A stretch of 64,000 nt of DNA. Source: Syntrophomonadaceae bacterium (lineage in GTDB: Bacteria > Bacillota > Dethiobacteria > DTU022). Shown here one piece after another: positions 45,602 through 55,000 of the stretch (positions are counted from its first letter, which is position 1; every line of letters begins with the position of its first letter). The notes under the pieces are model-generated. The model did not search any database, was not told the origin of the DNA, and saw only the letters and a program-made list of their open reading frames with translations. The stretch covers positions 18,229 to 82,228 of the forward strand of contig SKMK01000022.1 of NCBI GenBank assembly GCA_007121075.1, in the 5' to 3' direction. Made by a program: the position numbers and the translations under genes.

Positions 45602-47104
45602 ATGCGCTACTACAGTACCAGGGACAAAACAATATCTGTCAATGCTTCAAAGGCTATATTAAAAGGTCTCGCCCCTGACGGAGGTTTATTTGTACCTGCT
45701 GAAAGCCCGGAACTTTATTTAAGCCAAGGCTTGCCAGGCAACAGTTACCAGGCCATAGCCGCGGAAATTTTTTCCCGCTTTCTTGGCGATTATAGCCCTT
45801 CAGAAATAGAACAGGCCATCAACTCAGCCTATAACCCGGATACTTTTGATCATCCTGACGTAACTCCTCTGAACGGGCTGTCCGATCACCTGTATATCAT
45901 GGAGCTGTGGCATGGCCCCACTTCGGCCTTTAAAGATATTGCTCTTCAGGTGCTTCCGCACCTCCTGACCACTGCCAGCCAAAAAAGTGGAGATGGCCGG
46001 GAAATAGTGATCCTGACCGCTACTTCAGGCGATACGGGTAAATCGGCCCTGGAAGGGTTTCGTGATGTACCCGGGGTAAAAATTATTGTCTATTTCCCGG
46101 AAAAAGGGGTCAGTGAAATTCAAAAACTTCAAATGACTACCCAGGAAGGCGATAACGTGGGGGTAATCGCAGTTCGGGGAAATTTTGACGACACCCAGGC
46201 CGCGGTTAAACATATTTTCAGCGACCGGAAAATAAACAGGTACCTGGAAGAAGCTGGTTTCCGATTATCATCAGCCAATTCTATCAACTGGGGCAGGCTT
46301 CTACCGCAAGTGTCCTATTACTTTTCGGCATACCGGGAGCTGACCTACCGCGGCAAACTGAAGAAGGGCGAACCAGTTAACTTTGTCGTGCCCACGGGTA
46401 ACTTCGGCAACATTTTAGCCGGCTATTACGCCCGCCGGCTGGGCCTTCCTGTTAACCGCCTGGTCTGTGCCGCCAACCGTAACAATGTCCTGTCCGATTT
46501 TATAAACAGCGGTGTTTACGACAAACGCAGGACTTTTTATAACAGCCTTTCTCCTTCCATGGATATCCTGATTTCAAGCAACCTGGAGCGTTTATTGTTT
46601 GAATTGACCGGTCATGATTCTGAACGCATCCGCGGCTGGATGGATCAGCTGAACCAGAACGGACACTACAGCGTAAACCAGGAAACTCTGTGCACCTTGC
46701 AGGAGCTGTTCTGGTCGGACTACGCCAGTGATGAAGAAACCCTGGAAGCTATTGCACGGACATACCGGGATTACAAATACCTGATCGATCCCCATACAGC
46801 CGTGGGAATACATGTTTTAGACAAGTACCGGGAGCAAGAAAATGACCGGCATATCTCTGTTGTCCTGTCTACCGCCAGCCCTTATAAATTTACCGGAAGC
46901 ACGATCAGAGCCTTATTTAACAGCAGCCGCTTTAAAGGCAAAAGCGAGCTTGAACTGATTAAAATCCTGGCCCAGGAGACAGGGGCACCCGTTCCTGAAA
47001 ACCTGGCCGATCTGGAGCAGAAACCGGTCCTTCACCGGCAGGTGATTGATCCTGCTGATATGCCAGCCCACCTGCAAAAAATACTGATTGATAAACAGCT
47101 GTAA
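45602..47104 (+). CDS. thrC: Threonine synthase (long, fungal/Proteobacterial-type)
   Basis: 500 residues, PLP enzyme converting O-phosphohomoserine to threonine. MRYYSTRDK and LAPDGGLFVP at the N-terminus, PLP lysine in GPTSAFKDIALQVLP, TATSGDTGKSALEGF, phosphate loop PTGNFGNILAGYYA. ATG 45602 (AAAGGA 10 nt upstream) is chosen over an in-frame TTG 30 nt earlier. Serine (serA) and threonine genes lie near each other here. Confidence 0.96.
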   Translation: MRYYSTRDKTISVNASKAILKGLAPDGGLFVPAESPELYLSQGLPGNSYQAIAAEIFSRFLGDYSPSEIEQAINSAYNPDTFDHPDVTPLNGLSDHLYIMELWHGPTSAFKDIALQVLPHLLTTASQKSGDGREIVILTATSGDTGKSALEGFRDVPGVKIIVYFPEKGVSEIQKLQMTTQEGDNVGVIAVRGNFDDTQAAVKHIFSDRKINRYLEEAGFRLSSANSINWGRLLPQVSYYFSAYRELTYRGKLKKGEPVNFVVPTGNFGNILAGYYARRLGLPVNRLVCAANRNNVLSDFINSGVYDKRRTFYNSLSPSMDILISSNLERLLFELTGHDSERIRGWMDQLNQNGHYSVNQETLCTLQELFWSDYASDEETLEAIARTYRDYKYLIDPHTAVGIHVLDKYREQENDRHISVVLSTASPYKFTGSTIRALFNSSRFKGKSELELIKILAQETGAPVPENLADLEQKPVLHRQVIDPADMPAHLQKILIDKQL

Positions 47105-47143
47105 GAAAAAGAAATCCAGCCGAAGCCGGATTTCTTTTTCTTA
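47105..47143. terminator. Bidirectional terminator between thrC and the FTR-like gene
   Basis: A stem of AAAAAGAAATCC and GGATTTCTTTTT around GCCGAAGCC-type inner pairs. Each strand ends with a T-rich arm (TTTCTTTTTCTTAC), so it can stop both convergent genes. Confidence 0.8.
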
Positions 47144-47179
47144 CTCTTCTTTTATGATATTTTTGCCGGTTTGTTTTCC

Positions 47180-47198
47180 AGGAGTGAAACTCACTCCT
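47180..47198 (-). promoter_or_regulatory. Candidate bacterial SECIS element
   Basis: Minus-strand RNA: a perfect 8-bp stem AGGAGUGA/UCACUCCU with apical loop GUU. The loop begins 24 nt after the UGA at 47217-47215. Published general features of bacterial SECIS elements (short apical loop with a G in its first two positions, 16-37 nt from UGA) are met. No U tract follows, so it is not an intrinsic terminator. Confidence 0.65.
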
Positions 47199-47589
47199 TG
47201 AGATGAAAAAAGTTTCAGTAACAGTGCCCCAGCTTGCGGACTTCGTTCATCCTCGTTGGCAGGCAGGGGCAAACATTTTCCGGTATATTTTCAAAACGGC
47301 AGGGACAGTAAAAATCGCCATATAAGCGGTGCTTGTCTAACAGACCTTCTAAAACCAGTTCCTTGTCTTCATTAAATGTATAGTCTCGGAGGCGGGCAAA
47401 ATTTTCCGCTCTCCGGCGGATTTCTGCCTCAGGGTCTTCAATAAAGCGGGAGGCTTTTATTTCCGGAGCCACTTCATTAATTTTCAGTTCGGCACCGCAG
47501 ACGGCGCAAACAACTTCCTGTCCAACCATTACTTCACCGCGGTGAACAAAAGAGATGCGGCAAACTTCACAGTAGATTTTATTTTTCAT
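47191..47589 (-). CDS. Ferredoxin:thioredoxin-reductase-like catalytic protein with N-terminal zinc-ribbon; candidate selenoprotein (UGA at 47217-47215)
   Basis: Two parts. Residues 1-35: CEVC and CAVC pairs, a rubredoxin/zinc-ribbon-like module. Residues 45-124: FTR catalytic fold with CPCR, CPC and GHCY just before a UGA. In FTR the cluster ligands and active disulfide come from CPC, CPC and C-x-C; the UGA falls on the last, redox-active Cys. Reading on gives Asn-Phe-Phe-His-Leu-Lys-Glu and a TGA stop at 47193-47191, matching the hydrophobic family tail, with a SECIS-like hairpin in place. Conventional end is 47215 (124 residues); with Sec, 132 residues. ATG 47589 overlaps the glutaredoxin gene by 11 nt. 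Expected role: reduces a redoxin with ferredoxin electrons. Confidence 0.85.
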
Positions 47590-47827
47590 CTTCAAGCGCC
47601 CCTTCAATCTCTTCCTGCTTATAGCCCTGAATAACCTGCCCGTCTATCACAGTAACCGGAAAAGCACGCTTGCCGATCAGTTCTTCCACCTCAGCCAGGG
47701 CTTTTTTTTGTTCTTCCTCCTGGGCCAAATCTACATCAACTACATCATACTGGACATTCTTATCATCAAGCAGTTTCTTAACCTTCTTGCACCACGGGCA
47801 TGTACTTAAAGCATAAACCTTAACCAT
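47579..47827 (-). CDS. Glutaredoxin/NrdH-like redoxin
   Basis: 82 residues, thioredoxin fold. Active site STCPWCKK at the N-terminus, cis-Pro region AFPVTVIDGQVIQGY. ATG 47827 (GAGGTG 6 nt upstream) is preferred over an upstream GTG that overlaps the RBS. It overlaps the FTR-like gene by 11 nt, so the pair likely forms a redox chain: ferredoxin to FTR-like protein to this redoxin (inference). Confidence 0.93.
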   Translation of the reverse strand: MVKVYALSTCPWCKKVKKLLDDKNVQYDVVDVDLAQEEEQKKALAEVEELIGKRAFPVTVIDGQVIQGYKQEEIEGALEDEK

Positions 47828-47851
47828 TATTAGCACCTCGTTTCTAAGATA

Positions 47852-49447
47852 TTAATCTCCGGAAAAAATGCTTTTCGGCATAATCACAAAGTTAGCCGAA
47901 GTTATAACATCCAGTTCCTTTACTTTGCTTAAGGTTTCTGCAGGCATCTCTTCGTCAACCTGTAAAACCATCATCGCTTCCCCCCTGGCCTCTTTTCGGC
48001 CCAGCTGCATGGAAGCGATATTGACATTTTCATTGCCGAGCAAAGTCCCGATTTTGCCGACAACTCCGGGTCTGTCGTTATGGGTGGTGACCAGCATATA
48101 CCGGGCCGGGACAATTTCAATCCGGTAATCGTCAACCCTGACGATACGCATATCACCGTTCAAGAGAGTGCCCGAAATATGATGTTCTTCTTCCCCCGTT
48201 CTGGCCCGCATAGTGATCAGGTTGCTGTAATTTTTTGCTTCCGTGGTCGATGTTTCCCGGACCGCAACCCCCCTGTTCTTGGCAATATAGGAAGCGTTAA
48301 CCCAGTTGACCCCGTCTCCAACGATATGCTGTAAAAACCCAATCAGACAGGAAAGGGTCATGGGGGCAAGGGGCATGCTTGCAAGATGACCGCTGTAGGT
48401 TAATTCAATTTCATCAACTGAGCCGCCAAACAACTGCAGGTAAAAACTGCCCATGGCCCGGGCAAGGGGCAAAAACGGGCCGATAGAGGCCCTGGTTTCC
48501 GGCAGCAAAACCGGAGCATTGACGGCAGATACGATCGGTTCGCCTTTTAGGGCCCTAATCACCTGCTCCGATACCTGCAGGGCCACATTGGCCTGGGCTT
48601 CCCTGGTAAGCGCTCCCAGGTGCGGGGTAGCTATTACGTTGTCAAGCTCAATGAGCCTGCAGCTTCCTGGAGGCTCCTGTTCGAAGACATCCAGGGCGGC
48701 ACCCTCCACCCTGCCTTCCTGTAAAGCTGTGCAAAGGGCGTCCTCATCAATAAGCCCGCCACGGGCACAGTTGACAATCCTTACCCCTGGCTTTAGCATG
48801 GCCAGCTCCTTTTCACCGATCAAATGATAGGTAGAAGGGTTTAAGGGCAGGTGAAAGGTAATAAAATCGGATTGCCTCAGCAGATCTTCAAAAGCAACTG
48901 ATTCAATACCCAGTTTTTCAGCATGATTCCTGGTGATATAAGGATCGTAGGCGATTATTTTCATCCCCAGGGCCCTGGCCCGGCGGGCAACTTCACTGCC
49001 GATCCGGCCCACACCGATGACTCCGAGCATTTTATGGTTTAACTCTACCCCGGTATATTTTGATCTTTCCCATTCCCCCCGTTTAATAGAACTGCTCGCC
49101 TGAGGGACATTCCTGGCCAGCGAAGTCAGGAGGGCAACGGCATGCTCTGCCGCTGAAATTGTGTTGCCGTGCGGAGCATTAACGACAATAATCCCTTTTT
49201 CTGTCGCTTTTTCAACATCGATATTGTCAACTCCGACCCCGGCCCGCCCGATCACCTTCAATTTTTTCCCGGCTTCGATAACTTCAGCGGTTACTTTCGA
49301 CCGGCTGCGGACCACAAGGCCTTCAAATAGCTTAACTTGCTTTATCAATTCCTCCGGAGTTATTTCAGGCCTGTAATCAACCTCGGCTTGTTCTTTTAGC
49401 TGCTCCAGCCCTTCCGGTGAGAAAGAATCGCTAACCAGTACTTTCAA
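47852..49447 (-). CDS. serA: D-3-phosphoglycerate dehydrogenase
   Basis: 531 residues, the long form. Substrate and NAD domains: [45 protein letters not shown], catalytic His in [12 protein letters not shown]. Followed by the ASB domain (about 320-450) and a C-terminal ACT domain ([17 protein letters not shown]), a usual serine-feedback site. Start TTG 49447 with GGAGG 9 nt upstream; the longer frame contains the RBS. Commits 3-phosphoglycerate to serine. Confidence 0.97.
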   Translation of the reverse strand: MKVLVSDSFSPEGLEQLKEQAEVDYRPEITPEELIKQVKLFEGLVVRSRSKVTAEVIEAGKKLKVIGRAGVGVDNIDVEKATEKGIIVVNAPHGNTISAAEHAVALLTSLARNVPQASSSIKRGEWERSKYTGVELNHKMLGVIGVGRIGSEVARRARALGMKIIAYDPYITRNHAEKLGIESVAFEDLLRQSDFITFHLPLNPSTYHLIGEKELAMLKPGVRIVNCARGGLIDEDALCTALQEGRVEGAALDVFEQEPPGSCRLIELDNVIATPHLGALTREAQANVALQVSEQVIRALKGEPIVSAVNAPVLLPETRASIGPFLPLARAMGSFYLQLFGGSVDEIELTYSGHLASMPLAPMTLSCLIGFLQHIVGDGVNWVNASYIAKNRGVAVRETSTTEAKNYSNLITMRARTGEEEHHISGTLLNGDMRIVRVDDYRIEIVPARYMLVTTHNDRPGVVGKIGTLLGNENVNIASMQLGRKEARGEAMMVLQVDEEMPAETLSKVKELDVITSANFVIMPKSIFSGD

Positions 49448-49579
49448 ACTGCAACACCTCCGGCGCAAATAATACCCTGGTTGGAATATAACTTACTATA
49501 TCATAAAAGAAGGCAATCTTAAATGATTTAAGGCTAATCTTCGCCGGCACAATCCGCATAAAGAGATATAATTCAGCAT

Positions 49580-50710
49580 CTATTTCCTGGAGAGATCTAT
49601 CGCCCCAGGCCCACAAAACTCCTGGCAGCAGTAACAGCGGATGCAGCCATCATTGTTAATATCAGGTATTGATGAACCGTCAAATTCAATCGCCCGTGCC
49701 GGGCAGGCTTGATAACAGGCTCCACACCTCGTGCACAGTGCGGCATCGATCCGGGGATAGGGGCGCCGACCAGCAATAAAATCCTTGATCCAGCTAAAGG
49801 GTAAAAAGGCCAGTAAACCGGCAAGCCGACCTTGAGAAGCAGGGCCGAGATCAAAATCCTTAACACGGCAATCTTGCAGGCTGACACCATTGATGGTTAT
49901 TGAACCGGGATCTGAACCTTCCAGTTTTAACTCTGAGGCCGCCGCCAGGGTCGCCACCTGCCCGGGGCGAAAACCAATAACCGATGCTGCCACATTATCA
50001 AGAGCCAGGGCATTGGGGGCTCCCATTAACAGGCCAACCTGCCTGGGCCTGCCTTTCCTGGGGCCTGCACCCTCCATGGCCACAACAGCATCGATGATTG
50101 AAAAAGCGGGGCGGACAACATAATAAACATCGAGCAACAGCCTGGAAAAATCTTTAGGCAGGGGATACTCAAAATGATACCGGGCTTTGTTTTTTCCGGG
50201 CACACAGCCGTACATATTTTTTACTGCGGCCGTCATGCCGGTAAAAGAGTGGGTCTTGAGTTTGGCCAGATTAATGACCAGGTCAACCCGGTCCAGTTCA
50301 GGTGCAAGCGGGATTTCCCAGAGCCTGAAGCCTTTTACCTGTTTATAAACCGGGTCTGAAAAATAAAGAGCCTCAGCACCGATTTCCTCGATCACCTGCG
50401 TAATGCCACAGGCTTGGTGAGCTTTTTTCTGGGCATCGTGGCCGGGACTGTCCCCGATATAAACTTTTCCTCCCAGATCACGAACCATCTCCGCCATCAC
50501 TTTAACAACCGTCGGATGAGTGGTCACAGTTTCAGAAGGCAGAGCGGCGGAAAGCAGGTTTGGTTTTAAAAGAACCTTTTGACCGGCCGCTACTATGGCC
50601 TCCAACCCACCGTAAGGAGCAAATATATCCTTCAAGGCAGAACGGATTTCCTGCGGCTCATAGCGATCGCACCGGGCCAGGGTGACACTTTCCGGTTTTG
50701 ATACTGGCAT
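49580..50710 (-). CDS. DUF362 protein with C-terminal 2x[4Fe-4S] ferredoxin domain
   Basis: 376 residues. DUF362 region (VLLKPNLLSAALPSETVTTHP split as VLLKPNLLSA and TVTTHPTVVK; YIGDSPGHDAQ; NLAKLKTHSFTGMTAAVKNM) followed by two ferredoxin motifs, CTRCGACYQACP and CIRCYCCQEFCGPGAI. The family is common in anaerobes; a few members have been linked to electron transfer but function is unknown. RBS GGAG. Located between gap and serA on the same strand. Confidence 0.9.
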   Translation of the reverse strand: MPVSKPESVTLARCDRYEPQEIRSALKDIFAPYGGLEAIVAAGQKVLLKPNLLSAALPSETVTTHPTVVKVMAEMVRDLGGKVYIGDSPGHDAQKKAHQACGITQVIEEIGAEALYFSDPVYKQVKGFRLWEIPLAPELDRVDLVINLAKLKTHSFTGMTAAVKNMYGCVPGKNKARYHFEYPLPKDFSRLLLDVYYVVRPAFSIIDAVVAMEGAGPRKGRPRQVGLLMGAPNALALDNVAASVIGFRPGQVATLAAASELKLEGSDPGSITINGVSLQDCRVKDFDLGPASQGRLAGLLAFLPFSWIKDFIAGRRPYPRIDAALCTRCGACYQACPARAIEFDGSSIPDINNDGCIRCYCCQEFCGPGAIDLSRK

Positions 50711-50728
50711 GGTTTCACTCCAAAGTAA

Positions 50729-51982
50729 TTAAGGCATATTTTTATCTACATATACTGCCAGCCTGCCCAGCAAATTAACATAACTGCCCAACTCGTTGTC
50801 ATACCAGCCGAATATTTTGGCATGGGTGACCGGAATATTGATATCAACCGGCGCTTCAACCCCGTTTTCACGGAGCACATCGGTATTAACCTGGATAAAT
50901 CCGGTCCGGGTATGGGTTTCAACGCCTTCGATAATTATTGCCGCCGGATACCCGGCCAGGTCGGAAGAAACATTTTGCTTTTCACTGAAAACAATCATCC
51001 CTTTTTGGGCCCCACCGGCAGCAGTTTTGTAAATGTCATTAATTAGCTCCCGGTTTAGCTTCGGCTCCCCGGCTTCGGTAAGTTCGGTTTTAAAAGTAAC
51101 GTTTAACATGATCAGCGACGAAGTGCTGGTCGGTATCCGCACCGAGTCGGCCATAAAGCCAACATTTCTGATCTCGGGCATAATCTCCTCCAGGGCGTCG
51201 GCGGCACCGGTGGTGGTAAGGATTATGTTGTCAAACACAGAACGGGTTTTACGAAGATCGGAAGCGTCTTCCCTGGGAACGGCATCGAGAATTTTTTGGT
51301 TGTTGGTGGCGGCGTGGACGGTAGACATGGAAGCGGTAACAATTTTCGATGTTTCCCCGGTTTCAAGCAGTGGTTTAATCATGTGAGACAGGCCGGTAGT
51401 GGTACAGCTTGCCGCCGACAAAATATGATGGGTGGAAGGGTCATATTTACTGTGATTGATACCGTAAACAAACATACTGCTGTCGGATGGCAGTTTCTTA
51501 GCTCCGTCGGCTACTTTAAACGGGGCGCTGACAATTACTTTTTCCGCTCCCGCTTCCAGGTGACCCCGGACACTCCCCTTGGTGTGGTCAGCAGAGACGG
51601 TAGGATCAAGATAACTGCCTGTACATTCAATTACCAGCTGCACTCCTTCCCTGGCCCAGTTAATTTCCCCGGGGTTTCGGGACTCTGTTTGCAGCTTGAT
51701 TGGAATGCCGTTAATTGAAAAAAGGCCTTTTTCAGGGTCGGTTATTTCTAGATCAGCTGTTTTACCTGAATGCCCGTATAAAAAGTGGTCCAAAGAACCA
51801 TAGGTGCTGTCCTTAATCAGATAATCGATAGTATCTTCCATCTTTTTACCTACTTTTCGCCCCGTATTGAGGATGAAGTAGTCAAAATGGCCCGCATTGA
51901 GGTGGTTCCAAAGGGTAAGCTTGCCAATCCTGCCAATACCGTTAATGCCCAGCTTTTTCCTGCTTTGAAAATGGTCGGTCAA
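50729..51982 (-). CDS. Unusual glyceraldehyde-3-phosphate dehydrogenase-family enzyme
   Basis: 417 residues against about 335 for common Gap. Start of the Rossmann fold INGIGRIGKLTLWNH, catalytic Cys in AASCTTTGLSH, catalytic His in TVHAATNNQK, TTTGAADAL, and SVRIPTSTSSL in place of the usual RVPTPNVS. The usual NAD-ribose-binding Asp segment (AVND) is replaced by ILNTGRKVGKKMED, hinting at altered cofactor preference, and extra residues occur around 75-170. Start TTG 51982 with AGGAGG upstream. It lies 22 bp after the PPDK-like gene, so both are likely one operon. Confidence 0.85.
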   Translation of the reverse strand: MTDHFQSRKKLGINGIGRIGKLTLWNHLNAGHFDYFILNTGRKVGKKMEDTIDYLIKDSTYGSLDHFLYGHSGKTADLEITDPEKGLFSINGIPIKLQTESRNPGEINWAREGVQLVIECTGSYLDPTVSADHTKGSVRGHLEAGAEKVIVSAPFKVADGAKKLPSDSSMFVYGINHSKYDPSTHHILSAASCTTTGLSHMIKPLLETGETSKIVTASMSTVHAATNNQKILDAVPREDASDLRKTRSVFDNIILTTTGAADALEEIMPEIRNVGFMADSVRIPTSTSSLIMLNVTFKTELTEAGEPKLNRELINDIYKTAAGGAQKGMIVFSEKQNVSSDLAGYPAAIIIEGVETHTRTGFIQVNTDVLRENGVEAPVDINIPVTHAKIFGWYDNELGSYVNLLGRLAVYVDKNMP

Positions 51983-52004
51983 TTTTGATTCCTCCTAAAC
52001 CTGA

Positions 52005-55000
52005 TTAAACATGTTGAACCGGATAACTGCCTGCATAAATATTACCCCATTTTCCATCTATCGAGATAGCATCACCCTTGCGAAATTCAAAGTCATTGAT
52101 TATACAGTACTTCTCCTGGTCATTAACCACCAGCTCTTCACAATTAACCACACAAACTTTGCCAAGCTTGTCTGCGGCCACAGCGGCGTGGGAAGTTACC
52201 CCGCCCCGGCTGGTGACCAAGCCGTCGCACATAAAAATCATCTGGATATCATCAGGCACAGTATCCGGTCGGACCAGGATATGGTTTTCGCCCGGATAGC
52301 GGTGCTTGTTATTGATCAAATCGTCCATGTCAAAACTGATGAGGCCGCTCATGGCGCCTCCACCGACCCCGATGCCCCGGCCAACCGGCACCATATCTTC
52401 AATCGGAACACTAAACACAGCTTCTTTCTCCTGCTGAACAATATTTTGCTCCCTGATCTGCAAGATATAAAGATCTTCAGGCTGTTCTGATTCAAAGGTA
52501 AATTCAATTTCCTGGTTGTTAAATCCATATTTTTCAATCAACCCGGTAGCTATTTCATGCAGGCGTTTATAAATTGTCGGAAATTCAGATTCAAGTGAAA
52601 AATCGCTTTCAGGGTAATCATCGGTGCGCTGGCTTTCTGAAATCGGCATCGTATAAACCAAACCGGCTACAATATCTTCACCCTGGCTGCACAGGGTAAA
52701 ATCGCCATAGAGGTTTATACCGGGTTTTTTCAATTTAGGGTTGTGAGTAAAAACCACTCCGGAACCGGATCGTTTTGACCGGTTGCCCATGACCATTTTT
52801 TGAACCAGAACCGCTGTCCCCCATTCATCAGCTATCTGCAAATGCTTACGGTAAGCAATGGTCCGCTGGGAAGACCAGGAGTAGAAAATGTTATTAATGG
52901 CCTGCCTGAGCTGATCATAAGGATCTTCCGCTATAAAAACGCCGTGTTCGTTGAGGGTTTTTTTATATTCAAGGGCAAGCTCCTTCATCTGGGGAGCGGA
53001 AAAGCTGGCTTTCTTTTCAACTCCATATTTGCTTTTCACCCGGACCATAACTTCATCAAAATAGTCTCGATCAACCCCGTGAGACATTCCCCAGCTCTGG
53101 ATAAAACGCCGGTATGCATCCCATCCCATCCAGGCCGTATCCGGGTTCATGCCCAGGGAATGGACCGTCCGGTCATTCATACCCACGTTCAGGAAAGTCC
53201 TCATTGCCCCGGGCATTGATATCGCCGTTCCAGAACGAACCGATAGCAGCAAGGGATTGCCAGGATCTCCGAATTTACGGCCGGTCTTTTCCTCGATTTC
53301 AGCCAGGTGTTTAAAAATCATGTTATCCAATTCCTGGCTCATGGAAGGATGTTCGAAGATCGTATCCTTGTGCCTGTAAACTTCTGTGGTTAATACAAAA
53401 CCGGGGGGTATGGGCAGGCCGTAAGAGATCAGCTTTTTCAGGTAGTACGCCTTTGCTCCTAAAAAAAGCTGATTGTCCATCTGAACCGTTTCATGGTCAA
53501 GGGAGCTAATAGCCAGGTCAGGATTATAACTCATCATGTTATGAATATGGGTTTCCGAATAGTTTTCCAGCATGTTCTGGATTATATTCATAGCATTGGC
53601 GATAAAGCGATCCAGTTCCTGGATCAGGAATGCAGACGATAAGATATCCCGGTAGAATACTTCCGATTCCCTGGCAATGGTTTCAGGTGAGTCATCAAAA
53701 ATCTGGGGCACAACAATGTTAATGGTCTCATCGTAAACACGGATGAAATATTCATTTATCAGTTCCTTGATGTGCTGGGACATGAAGCGGAAAATATTCA
53801 TGTACTGTTCCAGGGTCACGCTGGCTGAAGTCAGGCTGTACCTGAACATCTCCAGGGTTGAATTGAAATTCTGGTTAACCATACCGTCAAGTTCAAGCCC
53901 GGTTTTAAAGAGAACCAGCACTTCGTAAATGTTTCTCAATGTTTTGGCAGAAATGTAATCCATGTCAGTTTCATTAACTATGTCTTCCATTAAACGGGAA
54001 GCAACCTGCTCCAGGCGGTACATCAAACCAAGCGCTTCAAATTTCGGTTCCTTGTACTGCCCGTACATGGAAGGAATGCCGACGGCTATATGACGCTTGT
54101 AATAGATGGTTTCAATCGCTTCAGTCTTTTCTTTGCTCATGATCACTACTTTAAGGGTGGCCATGAAGGAGTATACCCGCTCTAGCGCTTCCCGGTAACG
54201 TTCTTGTTTCATTAACTCAGAAAGACGCCTGGTTTCTTCCCTGCCAAAGAAACGGCTTTGCTCAAGGAGGCCTGTGATATTGCGGGTTTCAAATGAATAT
54301 TTTTCCAGGAGCAACTGGTAAAGCTGGACCAGATACAGCAGGCGCTTTTTATCTTTCTCATTTTCGCCGCTTAAAGTATCGAGGTATGAAATCAGCTCTC
54401 CTTCAGATAATTTAAGCAAACCGTTGTGATCGACTCCAAAATGTTCACAAACCGTGCGGGTCAACCTGCTGATCCTGATATAATGCTCATCATTTTTGTT
54501 CAAAGAAACGTACACATCTTCCGGCAATACATCCCGGAGTTGTTTCGGACGCCCGTTATACCAGAACGCTGCCACTCGCCGAACCAGGTCGATGTGAGTA
54601 TTGTTACTCTCGGTATGGACCTGCTTGCGGACGAAGTGGATCACCCGGTCTTTACGTCCGGCCAGTTCATCAATCACGGTACTAATCTCCCGCAGTTTAC
54701 CCTCGGCCCCGATTTCATTAAAATAAACCGGGAAAAAGCGGGCCAGTTGTTTTACCTGTTTATACACAGGAGCAATATCTGCATTCAAAAGCCTGGTAAC
54801 ATCCCGCTGAAACAGATCGGTGTCGGAGATAAAAATACCCCCGAGCCTTAAATTTACAACCAGTGCTGACAGAAGCTTTTTAAACTTGTACGGTGAAGTT
54901 TCAATCAAGTCAAGCCAGATCCGGATATTTTTGACGTGATCGGCATTGGCCCTGGTTTCCCAATCGGAAGTAATTTCGATCTTTCCGGGGTAGACAAATC

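Noticed and set aside
47180..47198. Hairpin after the FTR-like gene as a plain terminator
   Set aside because: The minus-strand sequence after it is GGAAAACAAACC, with no T tract; a real bidirectional terminator lies further on at 47105-47143.
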